Shown here piece by piece: positions 1 through 7,079 of a stretch of DNA of 19,500 nucleotides. The position numbers and the translations under genes are program-made. The stretch comes from Synechococcaceae bacterium WBB_10_009 (lineage in GTDB: Bacteria; Cyanobacteriota; Cyanobacteriia; PCC-6307; Cyanobiaceae), in the NCBI GenBank assembly GCA_010030955.1, contig RHBP01000013.1, forward strand, positions 1 to 19,500. The letters are read 5' to 3'. The notes beneath the pieces are model-generated. The model was not told where the DNA came from, did not search any database, and worked only from the letters and a program-made list of their open reading frames with translations. Position 1 is the first letter of the stretch. Each line of letters starts with the position of its first letter.

Positions 1-811
1 CCTCGTAGCCGATCGTGCGGGCGGCGGCCACGGCGGCATCGCCCATCTGCCGGCGAAGGTCGGCGTTGATGGCCACGCTGGGGGCCTCCTCCAGCAGCTT
101 CTGGTGGCGGCGCTGGATCGAGCAGTCGCGCTCCCCCACGTGCACCACGTTGCCGTGGCGATCGGCCAGCACCTGCACCTCCACGTGCCGGGGCCGGTCG
201 ATGAATTTCTCCATGTAGAGGCCGGGGTTGCCGAAGGCCGCCTCCGCCTCCCCCTGGGCCGCCTTGAACAGGTTGTCGAGCTGGTCGGCGCTGGGCACCA
301 GGCGCATGCCACGGCCGCCGCCGCCGGCGGTGGCCTTGATCATCACGGGATAGCCCATCGATTCGGCCAGGCTGCGGGCCTCCGCCACGCTTTCCAACAA
401 GCCTTCGCTGCCGGGGATGGTGGGCACCCCCACCCGCTGCATGGTGGCCTTGGCGGTGGATTTGTCACCCATGGAGCGGATCGACTCCGGCGACGGCCCC
501 ACAAAGGTGATGCCGTGGGCGCCGCAGATCTCGGCGAATTTGTCGTTTTCCGCCAGGAAGCCGTAGCCCGGGTGGATGGCGTCGGCGCCGCGGGAGGTGG
601 CGGCCGCCAGGATGTTGGGGATGTTGAGGTAGCTCTTGCTGCTCGGGGCATCGCCGATGCACACGGCCTCATCGGCCAGTTGCACGTGCAGGGCGTTGCG
701 GTCCACCGTGCTGTACACGGCCACGGTGGGAATCCCCAGTTCGCGGCAGCTGCGCAGGATGCGAAGGGCGATTTCGCCACGGTTGGCGATCAGCAGTTTG
801 CCGATGGGCAT
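1..811 (-). CDS. accC: Biotin carboxylase subunit of acetyl-CoA carboxylase (5' part, truncated by window edge)
   Basis: Biotin carboxylase uses ATP and bicarbonate to carboxylate biotin on the carrier protein AccB, the first half-reaction of acetyl-CoA carboxylase and hence of fatty-acid synthesis in the cytoplasm. The reading frame starts with ATG at 811-809 (MPIGKLLIANRGEIALRILR) and stays open to base 2, giving the first 270 of about 450 residues. Visible family features are the N-terminal nucleotide-binding fold (IANRGEIALRIL, residues 8-19), HPGYGFLAEN at 80-89, the ATP-grasp glycine loop GGGGRGM at 163-169, and ERDCSIQRRHQK at 227-238, which holds the equivalents of E. coli Cys230 and Lys238. 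The metal-binding glutamates and the C-terminal third lie beyond the edge. It is divergent from tRNA-Leu(GAG), with 153 bases between. I see no convincing Shine-Dalgarno sequence. The identification is secure. Confidence 0.96.
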   Translation of the reverse strand, partial: MPIGKLLIANRGEIALRILRSCRELGIPTVAVYSTVDRNALHVQLADEAVCIGDAPSSKSYLNIPNILAAATSRGADAIHPGYGFLAENDKFAEICGAHGITFVGPSPESIRSMGDKSTAKATMQRVGVPTIPGSEGLLESVAEARSLAESMGYPVMIKATAGGGGRGMRLVPSADQLDNLFKAAQGEAEAAFGNPGLYMEKFIDRPRHVEVQVLADRHGNVVHVGERDCSIQRRHQKLLEEAPSVAINADLRRQMGDAAVAAARTIGYE

Positions 812-930
812 CCAGTGGCGGTCCGGCGGGTCCGGCGGGGCAGGCCGGTGGGACTGTATCAGTGCTCACCGGTGCGCCCCACGGCTTGCCGCATCCGTGA
901 GATCCGCTGGGGCCGTGGGGGGCTGACCGG

Positions 931-936
931 TATGAT
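931..936 (+). promoter_or_regulatory. Possible -10 box for tRNA-Leu(GAG)
   Basis: TATGAT matches five of six bases of the sigma-70 -10 consensus and lies 28 bases before the tRNA 5' end, giving a short leader. No good -35 box is seen at the right distance, so this is a tentative call in an otherwise GC-rich, featureless gap (812-964). Confidence 0.35.
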
Positions 937-964
937 TCGCGGGCGGCGCTTCGGCTCCGTCCAC

Positions 965-1046
965 GCGGATGTGGTGGAATTGGTAGACACGCACGTTTGA
1001 GGGGCGTGTGACTTCGGTCTTGCGAGTTCAAGTCTCGCCATCCGCA
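965..1046 (+). tRNA. tRNA-Leu (anticodon GAG)
   Basis: Class II tRNA that folds fully by eye. The acceptor stem GCGGATG pairs with CATCCGC and the discriminator base is A. The D-arm contains GGAATTGGTAGAC, and the anticodon stem CACGT/GCGTG (last pair T-G) encloses loop TTGAGGG, so the anticodon is GAG. A long variable arm with a TTCG-type loop follows, then the T-arm GCGAG-TTCAAGT-CTCGC. CCA is not encoded. The next gene begins 28 bases downstream with no terminator visible, so the two may share a transcript. Confidence 0.96.
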
Positions 1047-1074
1047 TTTCCAGCTGTGCCGGCGGGCCGTCTTC

Positions 1075-2403
1075 GTGGGTGTCAGCGTGAACCCTGAAGA
1101 CCCCCGCACCAGCCCGGCAGCGGCACCGTTTTCCCCCCCGGAACAGGCGGCCATCGTGCTGGTGTGCAACGGCCCCGGCGAGTTGGCCACCTGGGTGCGC
1201 CCGTTGGCCCAGCGCCTGCACCGCGATCTGCCCCTGCGGCCGCTGCAGCCCCAGGCCTCCATCGGCCTGCAGCTGGTGCTGGTGCCCTGCCCCAACGCCA
1301 CCGGCAGCGAGCACCAGGTGGCGGAGCGCATGCAGCTGTTTGAGCGAATCCTGCCGGCCCGCCGCTTCTGGTGGCTGCTGCTGCGGCCCCGCCGCCATGG
1401 CCCCTGGCCCCGCCGCGGCGTGGTGGTGTTCCTCGGCGGCGATCAGTTCTGGACGGTGCTGCTCTCGGCGCGGCTCGGGTACCGCCACCTCACCTATGCG
1501 GAATGGGTGGCCCGTTGGCCCCGCTGGAACGACCGCATCGCCGCCATGGGGCCGGCGGCGGCCGATCAGATTGCCCCGCGCTGGCGCTCCCGCTGCCGGG
1601 TGGTGGGCGACCTGATGGCGGATCTGTCGGAGGCGGCCCGGGCGGAGCGGCCCTTGGCCAACGGCGAGTGGGTGGCGCTGATGCCCGGCTCCAAGCGGGC
1701 CAAGCTGCAGGTGGGCATGCCCTTTCTGCTCGACACGGCCGATCGCCTCGCGGCCCTGCGGCCGGGCTGCCGCTTTTTGCTGCCGGTGGCCCCCACCACC
1801 TCCGTGCCGGAACTGTTGGCCTACGCCGGTTCGGCCAATCCGATCGCGGCCCACTACGCCCCCACCGAGGCGCGGCTGGAGGCTGGCCCCGACGGCCCCG
1901 TGCTCTGCACCGCCGCCGGCACGCGCATCCTGCTGGTGGAGCAGCAACCGGCCCATGGGGTGCTCAGCCAGTGCGCCCTGGCGCTCACCACCGTGGGGGC
2001 CAACACCGCTGAATTGGGGGCCCTGGGGGTGCCGATGATCGTCTTGGTGCCCACCCAGCACCTGCAGGTGATGCAGGCCTGGGATGGGGGCCTCGGGATC
2101 CTCGCCCGCCTGCCGCTGCTGCGCTGGCTGCTGGGGGCGGCGATGACCGCCTGGCGCATGCGCCACCACGGTTTTCTGGCCTGGCCCAACATCTCCGCCG
2201 GCCGTGCCGTGGTGCCCGAGCGCGTGGGCACGATCAACCCCGCGGAGATCGCCGCGGAGGCGGCCGATTGGCTGGCCCAGCCCAAGCGCCTGGAGGGCAT
2301 GCGCGACGACCTGCGCAGCCTGCGGGGCCAACCCGGTGCGGTGGCCTCCCTGGCGGCGATGGTGCGGGAGCTGCTGCCCGCGGCCGCCGCAGACGCTGCC
2401 TAA
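1075..2403 (+). CDS. LpxB-related glycosyltransferase-like protein (cyanobacterial lipid-A-disaccharide-synthase-related family)
   Basis: This protein of about 440 residues resembles the conserved cyanobacterial family annotated as lipid-A-disaccharide-synthase-related. An N-terminal Rossmann-like start carries CNGPGELATW (residues 31-40), where true LpxB has a GEhSGD-type motif. A central MPGSKRAKLQ recalls the GSR motif of LpxB, and TTVGANTAELGALGVPMIVL in the C-terminal half recalls the LpxB segment that binds the UDP-sugar. A sugar-nucleotide-dependent transfer at the cytoplasmic membrane face is plausible, but substrate and product are unknown to me, so I give no symbol. GTG 1075 is the longest start; GTG 1087 is equally possible, and neither has a clear Shine-Dalgarno sequence. 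The stop TAA is 29 bases before msrB, so the two probably form one unit. Confidence 0.75.
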   Translation: MGVSVNPEDPRTSPAAAPFSPPEQAAIVLVCNGPGELATWVRPLAQRLHRDLPLRPLQPQASIGLQLVLVPCPNATGSEHQVAERMQLFERILPARRFWWLLLRPRRHGPWPRRGVVVFLGGDQFWTVLLSARLGYRHLTYAEWVARWPRWNDRIAAMGPAAADQIAPRWRSRCRVVGDLMADLSEAARAERPLANGEWVALMPGSKRAKLQVGMPFLLDTADRLAALRPGCRFLLPVAPTTSVPELLAYAGSANPIAAHYAPTEARLEAGPDGPVLCTAAGTRILLVEQQPAHGVLSQCALALTTVGANTAELGALGVPMIVLVPTQHLQVMQAWDGGLGILARLPLLRWLLGAAMTAWRMRHHGFLAWPNISAGRAVVPERVGTINPAEIAAEAADWLAQPKRLEGMRDDLRSLRGQPGAVASLAAMVRELLPAAAADAA

Positions 2404-2432
2404 TTTGGCGGCACTGCGCACCGCCCCCTGCC

Positions 2433-2867
2433 ATGGCTGACGAGCCGCTCGCCTGCGATCAACTGCCGCCCGCCAAGCCCTCCGCCGATCCGGAGTATTG
2501 GCGCGCAAGGCTCACCCCGGAGCAGTTCCAGGTGGCCCGGATGGGGGGCACCGAGCGGGCCTTCACCGGCATCTACTGGGACAACAAGGCCCAGGGGATG
2601 TACCGCTGCGTGTGCTGCGGCAGCGAGCTGTTCAGCTCCGACACCAAGTTTGAGTCGGGCACCGGTTGGCCCAGCTTCTGGGATGGGGCCAAGCCCGGCG
2701 CCATCACGACGCTGGAGGACCGCAGCCACGGCATGGTGCGCACCGAGATCAAGTGCGCCCACTGCGATGCCCACCTGGGCCACGTGTTCCCCGATGGACC
2801 CACCCCCACCGGCCTGCGCTACTGCGTGAATTCCGCCTCGCTCAACTTCGAGCCCGCCCAGGGCTGA
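2433..2867 (+). CDS. msrB: Peptide-methionine (R)-S-oxide reductase
   Basis: MsrB reduces the R-epimer of methionine sulfoxide in proteins, normally with thioredoxin as electron donor. It is part of oxidative-damage repair, relevant in an oxygen-evolving cell. The 144-residue protein is full length for the single-domain family. It shows the two zinc-binding CxxC pairs (Cys59/Cys62 in CVCC and Cys108/Cys111 in CAHC), the SGTGWPSFW signature at 75-83, the LGHVFPDGP motif at 115-123, and the catalytic Cys131 in RYCVNSASL. The ATG at 2433 leaves a short leader peptide of about 20 residues before conserved sequence. It follows the LpxB-related gene by 29 bases, and its TGA stop directly touches the stop codon of miaB on the other strand. 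Confidence 0.95.
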   Translation: MADEPLACDQLPPAKPSADPEYWRARLTPEQFQVARMGGTERAFTGIYWDNKAQGMYRCVCCGSELFSSDTKFESGTGWPSFWDGAKPGAITTLEDRSHGMVRTEIKCAHCDAHLGHVFPDGPTPTGLRYCVNSASLNFEPAQG

Positions 2868-4265
2868 TCACGCCAGCTCGGCGCTACCGCTCAGGGAGAA
2901 GGCCCGCACCGCATCGATGCGCACCGCGGCCAGGTCGCCCGGTTGCCAGTGGCGGCCGTCACCGCGATCGGCGGGGAAGAACGTGAGCCGGTTGGTGCGG
3001 GTGCGGCCCATCACCTGGGTGGCGTCTTTGGGGTTGGTGCCCTCCACCAGGATCTGCTCCAGGCGGCCGTCGTAGCGGGCGCTGCGCTCCTTGGCCTTGC
3101 GTTCCACCAGGGCGTTGAGCTCCTGAAGCCGCTCCACCTTCACCGCCTCCGGCAGTTGGTCGGGCCAGGTGGCGGCGGGGGTGTTGGGCCGCGGGGAGTA
3201 GGCGGCGGTGTTCACCTGGTCGAAGCCGATCTCCTCGATCAGCGCCAGGGTGCGGCGGTACTGGGCGTCGGTTTCCCCCGGAAACGCCACGATCACATCG
3301 GCGCTGATGGCCGCATCGGGCATGCGCTGGCGGATGCGCTCAATGATGCGGCGGTAGCGATCCACCGTGTAGCCCCGGGCCATGGCCTTGAGCACGGCGT
3401 CATCGCCGCTCTGAAACGGGATGTGGAAGTGCTCGCAGACCTTCGCCAGGTCGGCGCAGGCATCGATCAGCCGTTCGGTGAAGTAGCGCGGGTGGCTGGT
3501 GGCGAAGCGGATGCGCTCGATGCCGTCCACGTCGTGCACCGCCTGCAGCAGGTCGGTGAGGGTGTGCTGGCGCCGCCCCTCGGGGGTGATGCCGGGAAGA
3601 TCGCGGCCGTAGGCGTCGATGTTTTGCCCCAGCAGGGTGATCTCCTTGAAGCCCTGGGCCGCCAGCCCCTCCATCTCCAGCCGAATCGCTTCGGGCAGCC
3701 GCGATTGCTCCTGGCCCCGCACCGAGGGCACCACGCAGTAGGTGCAGCGTTCGTTGCAGCCGTAGATCACGTTCACCCAGGCGCACACGGCCGAATCGCG
3801 CCGGGCGGTGGTGATGTCTTCCAGGATGTGGTGCTCGCCGGTGGCCACCACCTGCTGCCCCTGCTCCACCTGGGCCAGCAGCACATCCAGCCGGTTGGCG
3901 TGCTGGGGGCCCATCACCAGATCCAGCTCGGGCACGCGCCGCAGCAGCGATTCCCCCTCCTGCTGGGCCACGCAACCGGCCACCACCAGGGTGAGGTTGG
4001 GGTTGGTGCGTTTGCGCTGGGCCTGGCGGCCCAGGTAGCTGTACACCTTCTGCTCCGCGTTGTCGCGGATGGTGCAGGTGTTGTAGAGCACCAGGTCGGC
4101 CTCGAGCTCGCCGCTGGCTTCGCGGTAGCCCATCGACTCAAGAATCCCGGCCATGCGCTCGGAATCCGCCTTGTTCATCTGGCAGCCGAAGGTGGTGATC
4201 CAGTAGCTGCCCCGCTCGCCATGGGCCGCGGGGGCGCTGGGGGCTGGGAGGAATGTCGCCGTCAT
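2868..4265 (-). CDS. miaB: tRNA-2-methylthio-N6-dimethylallyladenosine synthase
   Basis: MiaB is a radical-SAM methylthiotransferase that adds a methylthio group to i6A37 of tRNAs reading UNN codons. The 465-residue protein has all three expected domains. The N-terminal UPF0004/MTTase domain carries three cluster cysteines: Cys28 (TFGCQMNKADSERM), Cys64 (NTCTIRDNA) and Cys98 (VVAGCVAQQEG). The radical-SAM core has CNERCTYC with Cys170, Cys174 and Cys177, and a TRAM RNA-binding domain covers the last 70 or so residues. The frame continues upstream to an ATG at 4490, but that extension is low-complexity, overlaps the divergent epimerase gene and is not family sequence. ATG 4265 is therefore preferred; ATG 4283 is a possible alternative. 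It is transcribed away from the epimerase gene through a 79-base gap. Confidence 0.95.
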   Translation of the reverse strand: MTATFLPAPSAPAAHGERGSYWITTFGCQMNKADSERMAGILESMGYREASGELEADLVLYNTCTIRDNAEQKVYSYLGRQAQRKRTNPNLTLVVAGCVAQQEGESLLRRVPELDLVMGPQHANRLDVLLAQVEQGQQVVATGEHHILEDITTARRDSAVCAWVNVIYGCNERCTYCVVPSVRGQEQSRLPEAIRLEMEGLAAQGFKEITLLGQNIDAYGRDLPGITPEGRRQHTLTDLLQAVHDVDGIERIRFATSHPRYFTERLIDACADLAKVCEHFHIPFQSGDDAVLKAMARGYTVDRYRRIIERIRQRMPDAAISADVIVAFPGETDAQYRRTLALIEEIGFDQVNTAAYSPRPNTPAATWPDQLPEAVKVERLQELNALVERKAKERSARYDGRLEQILVEGTNPKDATQVMGRTRTNRLTFFPADRGDGRHWQPGDLAAVRIDAVRAFSLSGSAELA

Positions 4266-4344
4266 GCCTCCAGTTTCCGGCATCGCTGGGGCCGCTGGCC
4301 GGCGCGGCGTTGCCGTGCCAGCTTGAAGGCTGCGCCGAGGGGCC

Positions 4345-5409
4345 ATGCGCCTGCAGCTGCATCGCTTCCGCCTGAGCAAGGCGGTGCCGCTGGCCATCAG
4401 CCGCGGCACCACCACGGCCGTCGACCACCTGCTGGTGCAGGTGGAGGACCAGGGCCTCGTGGGCCGCGGCGAAACCGGCGGCTTCGACACCGGTCACCGC
4501 CAGTTCACCACCGCGGCGATCGCCACCGAACTGGAGGCCCTGGCCCCGCGGCTGGAGGCCCTCTGCCCCGAACCCCTGCAGGCCCTCGACCCCCTGCTGG
4601 ACGGCCTCAGCCCGCCGGCGCGATGCGGCCTGGATCTGGCCCTGCACGATTGGTGGGGCCAGCGCTTGGGGCAGCCGTTGCATCGCCTCTGGGGGCTGGA
4701 TCCGGCGGCCTGTGTGGCCACCAGCGTCACCCTGGGGCTGGGGGAGGTGCCGGCGGTGCTGGCGCGGCTGCAGCGCTGGCGGCAGCAGCTGCCCGCCAGC
4801 CGGGTGAAGCTCAAGCTGGGCTCCCCCGATGGGCTCGACCACGACCGCGCCCTGGTGGAGGCGGTGGCCGCGGCCCTGGACGGCGGCGAGGAGCTTCAGG
4901 TGGATGCCAACGGCGGTTGGGATCTGGCGGGCGCCCGGCGGATGATCCCCTGGTTGGCGGAGCGCGGTGTGGTGCTGGTGGAGCAACCGCTGCCGCCCCA
5001 GGCCGATGCCGCCGCCGACACGGCTGGATTTGCGGCCCTGCGGGGCCTGGCCCCGATCCCGGTGGTGGCCGATGAGAGCTGCTGGGATCTGCCGGATCTG
5101 GTGCGGCTGGCCCCGGTGGTGGATGGCATCAACATCAAGCTGGTGAAATGCGGTGGCCTGGGGCCGGGGCTGCTGATGGCCCGCACCGCCCGCCGGCTGG
5201 GGCTGGGGGTGATGCTCGGCTGCTACTCCGATGGGGGGCTGCTCAACGGCGCCGCCGCCCAGCTGTTGCCCCTGGTGCGCTGGCCCGATCTCGACAGCCA
5301 CCTCAACCTGCTCGACGACCCCTTCGCCGGGCCCGACCGCCTGGGGGATGTGCTGCGGCCCGCCGGCCGCGCCGGCCTCGGGGCCCAGCCCCGCCAGGAG
5401 GTGGCCTGA
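4345..5409 (+). CDS. dgcA: Enolase-superfamily dipeptide / N-acyl-amino-acid epimerase, DgcA-like
   Basis: A 354-residue member of the muconate-lactonising / dipeptide-epimerase branch of the enolase superfamily. Visible catalytic features are the KxK motif at 155-157, metal ligands Asp187 (VDANGGW), Glu213 (VEQPLPP) and Asp243 (VADESCWD), and the second acid/base lysine, probably Lys265, in INIKLVKCGG. These fit 1,1-proton transfer at an alpha carbon, as in L-Ala-D/L-Glu epimerase. The one-base overlap with a DUF1611 gene matches the DgcA/DgcN pair, in which DgcA racemises N-acetyl-glutamate, so I lean to that role. An o-succinylbenzoate synthase (MenC) is the main alternative. The sequence near residues 291-298 (LGCYSDGG) differs from the motif I recall in characterised epimerases. 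GAGGGG just before ATG 4345 can act as a ribosome-binding site, though its spacing is short. Confidence 0.7.
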   Translation: MRLQLHRFRLSKAVPLAISRGTTTAVDHLLVQVEDQGLVGRGETGGFDTGHRQFTTAAIATELEALAPRLEALCPEPLQALDPLLDGLSPPARCGLDLALHDWWGQRLGQPLHRLWGLDPAACVATSVTLGLGEVPAVLARLQRWRQQLPASRVKLKLGSPDGLDHDRALVEAVAAALDGGEELQVDANGGWDLAGARRMIPWLAERGVVLVEQPLPPQADAAADTAGFAALRGLAPIPVVADESCWDLPDLVRLAPVVDGINIKLVKCGGLGPGLLMARTARRLGLGVMLGCYSDGGLLNGAAAQLLPLVRWPDLDSHLNLLDDPFAGPDRLGDVLRPAGRAGLGAQPRQEVA

Positions 5410-6530
5410 TGCTTCGGGCGGATGCGCCGGTGGTGCTGCTGCAGCACGGCGGCCTCGACAACCTCTCCGGCAAAACCGGGCTGGCGATGCTGCGCTACCG
5501 CAGCGGCCCGATCGTGGCGGTGATTGACCCCGCCCATGCCGGCGCCGACCTGGCGGCCCTCACCGGCATCCCCCGCCCGGTGCCGGTGGTGGCCGACATG
5601 GCCGCGGCCCTGGCCCATGGGCCCGCGGTGGCGGTGGTGGGTCTGGCCCCCTCCGGGGGCCGCCTGCCAGAGGAGATGCGCGCCGACGTGCGCTTGGCGT
5701 TGGAGGCGGGGTTGAGCCTGGCCAGTGGCCTGCACAGCCGCCTGGCGGAGGACCCGGAGTTCGCCGCCATCCCCCGCGCCGCCGGCCAATGGATCTGGGA
5801 CCTGCGCCAGGAGCCGCCGGGCCTGGAGGTGGCGGCGGCCCGGGCGGCGGCCCTGCCCTGCCGGCGGCTGCTGGCGGTGGGCTCCGACATGGCGGTGGGC
5901 AAGATGAGCACCTGCCTGGAGCTGGCGGCCGCCGCCCGGCGCCGCGGCCTCGACGCCCGCTTTGTGGGCACCGGCCAGGCGGGCATCTTGATCAGTGGGC
6001 AGGGGGTGGCCCTCGATGCGGTGCGGGTGGATTACGCCGCCGGGGCCGTGGAGGCGGCGGTGCTGCAGGCGGGCGCCGGCGCCGGCCCCGAGGCGCTGGT
6101 GCTGGTGGAGGGCCAGGGCTCGCTGGCCCATCCCGGCTCCACCGCCACGCTGCCGTTGATGCGCGGCAGCCAGCCCACGGATCTGCTGCTGGTGCACCGC
6201 GCCGGCCAGGGCCATGTGCGCACCCGCCCCGGCGCCGTGCCGGTGGCGATTCCACCGCTGCCGGAGCTGATCAGCGCCTGCGAGGCCCTGGCGGCCCTGG
6301 GCCGTCCCGACGGCCTGCGGCCGCGGGTGCGGGCCCTGGCCCTCAACACCGCCCTGCTGGAGGCCGCCGAGGCTGGTGCAGTTGCGGCGCGGTTGGCGGA
6401 TGCCACTGGTTTGCCGGTGGTGGATCCGGTGCGCCAGGGGGGCGACGCGCTGCTCGATGCCGTGTTGGCGGCGACACCCTCGGCAACACCGGGGGGTGGC
6501 CCGGCTCCATCAACGCTGAAAAGCGACTGA
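5409..6530 (+). CDS. dgcN: DUF1611 family protein, DgcN-like (putative D-amino-acid N-acetyltransferase)
   Basis: A 373-residue DUF1611-type protein. After an N-terminal domain of about 145 residues comes a P-loop-like domain with GSDMAVGKMS at 158-167, FVGTGQAGILISG at 185-197 and a VLVEGQGSL strand at 231-239, all typical of the family. DUF1611 proteins were long of unknown function. DgcN, a member from marine proteobacteria, was reported to N-acetylate D-glutamate so that DgcA can epimerise the product. The start ATG 5409 overlaps the epimerase stop in TGATG, strongly suggesting coupled translation and a shared function. The frame is open upstream to 5148, but that part lies inside the epimerase gene. 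The last 15 or so residues are low-complexity. Family membership is confident; the exact substrate is inference. Confidence 0.78.
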   Translation: MLRADAPVVLLQHGGLDNLSGKTGLAMLRYRSGPIVAVIDPAHAGADLAALTGIPRPVPVVADMAAALAHGPAVAVVGLAPSGGRLPEEMRADVRLALEAGLSLASGLHSRLAEDPEFAAIPRAAGQWIWDLRQEPPGLEVAAARAAALPCRRLLAVGSDMAVGKMSTCLELAAAARRRGLDARFVGTGQAGILISGQGVALDAVRVDYAAGAVEAAVLQAGAGAGPEALVLVEGQGSLAHPGSTATLPLMRGSQPTDLLLVHRAGQGHVRTRPGAVPVAIPPLPELISACEALAALGRPDGLRPRVRALALNTALLEAAEAGAVAARLADATGLPVVDPVRQGGDALLDAVLAATPSATPGGGPAPSTLKSD

Positions 6531-6546
6531 AACCGGAGTAAAAAGG

Positions 6547-6620
6547 GGCGGACGAGGGGACTTGAACCCCCGAATGGCGGAATCACAATCCGCTGCCTTA
6601 ACCACTTGGCTACGCCCGCC
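6547..6620 (-). tRNA. tRNA-His (anticodon GTG)
   Basis: On the minus strand the sequence folds with G-1 (base 6620) opposite C73 (base 6547), the identity pair specific to tRNA-His. The acceptor stem is GCGGGCG/CGTCCGC, and the D-arm is GCC-AAGTGGTTAA-GGC. The anticodon stem GCGGA/TCCGC encloses loop TTGTGAT, so the anticodon is GTG. The T-arm is GGGGG-TTCAAGT-CCCCT (last pair G-T), followed by the acceptor strand. CCA is not encoded (the template continues CCT). It lies antisense in the gap between the DUF1611 and DUF4359 genes. Confidence 0.96.
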
Positions 6621-6631
6621 AGGGCCCAGCG

Positions 6632-6637
6632 ATCTTA
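6632..6637 (-). promoter_or_regulatory. Possible extended -10 box for tRNA-His
   Basis: On the minus strand TGGTAAGAT gives a TGN-extended -10 element (TAAGAT, four of six consensus bases) ending 11 bases before the tRNA-His 5' end. No good -35 is seen, as is common with extended -10 promoters. It overlaps the leader of the oppositely oriented DUF4359 gene. Confidence 0.4.
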
Positions 6638-6659
6638 CCAAGCAGTGTTGCGGCGATTG

Positions 6660-7079
6660 ATGGCTTCCCCCGCAGTTCAAGCCCGCCTGCCCTGGGGTCT
6701 GATGGCCCTGGCGCTGGGGGGGCTGCTGGTGGCCACCAACCCCGACCAGCAGGACTTCGAGGCCTTTGCGGGTGCCTACCTGGTGGAGCTGGCCAGTGAG
6801 GAGCTCTGCGGCGGTGATGGCCTGCCCCTGGCGGCCCGCCTGGTGGTGCAGAACTGCCCCCAGCTGGTGCGCAGCCAGGGCCAGGCCCTGGGGCGTTTGG
6901 CCGCCGCCTCCAGCCGCCGCTACAACTTTGGCCTGTTCAGCCTCTACAGCACCCGCATCGGGGGCATGGATCTGATGCCGGGCCTCAGCGTGCCCCGCTA
7001 CCGCGCCCTGACCCTGGCCGGGGCCGGTCAGTTGGTGGTGTTGCAGACCGGAACCGAATCGGCCCCCGGGCCCTCCTGA
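6660..7079 (+). CDS. DUF4359 family membrane-anchored protein
   Basis: A 139-residue protein that I recognise as the DUF4359 type common in cyanobacteria; its function is unknown. Residues 12-26 form one hydrophobic segment (WGLMALALGGLLVAT), consistent with an N-terminal membrane anchor or uncleaved signal. The rest is probably on the far side of the membrane. The family features are NPDQQDFEAFAGAYL just after the anchor and RYNFGLFSLYSTRI followed by a Y-x-A-LTLAGAGQ segment near the C-terminus. Two cysteines (about 50 and 66) could form a disulfide. The frame extends back to 6606, but that would run into tRNA-His, so ATG 6660 is chosen. Its stop overlaps the next start as TGATG, tying it to the amidohydrolase. 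Confidence 0.75.
   Translation: MASPAVQARLPWGLMALALGGLLVATNPDQQDFEAFAGAYLVELASEELCGGDGLPLAARLVVQNCPQLVRSQGQALGRLAAASSRRYNFGLFSLYSTRIGGMDLMPGLSVPRYRALTLAGAGQLVVLQTGTESAPGPS

Noticed and set aside
859..2508. 549-codon open frame on the minus strand
   Set aside because: Antisense to the LpxB-related gene and the tRNA-Leu(GAG) locus; low-complexity translation.
4266..4490. 75-residue N-terminal extension of miaB
   Set aside because: Lies over the start of the divergent epimerase gene, is Arg/Pro/Ser-rich and does not resemble MiaB. The conserved domain begins shortly after ATG 4265.
2943..5075. 710-codon open frame on the plus strand
   Set aside because: Antisense to miaB and out of frame with the epimerase; low-complexity translation.
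4345..5409. Annotation as o-succinylbenzoate synthase (menC)
   Set aside because: Same superfamily and catalytic residues, but the strict overlap with a DUF1611 gene fits the DgcA/DgcN pair better. Not excluded, only less likely.
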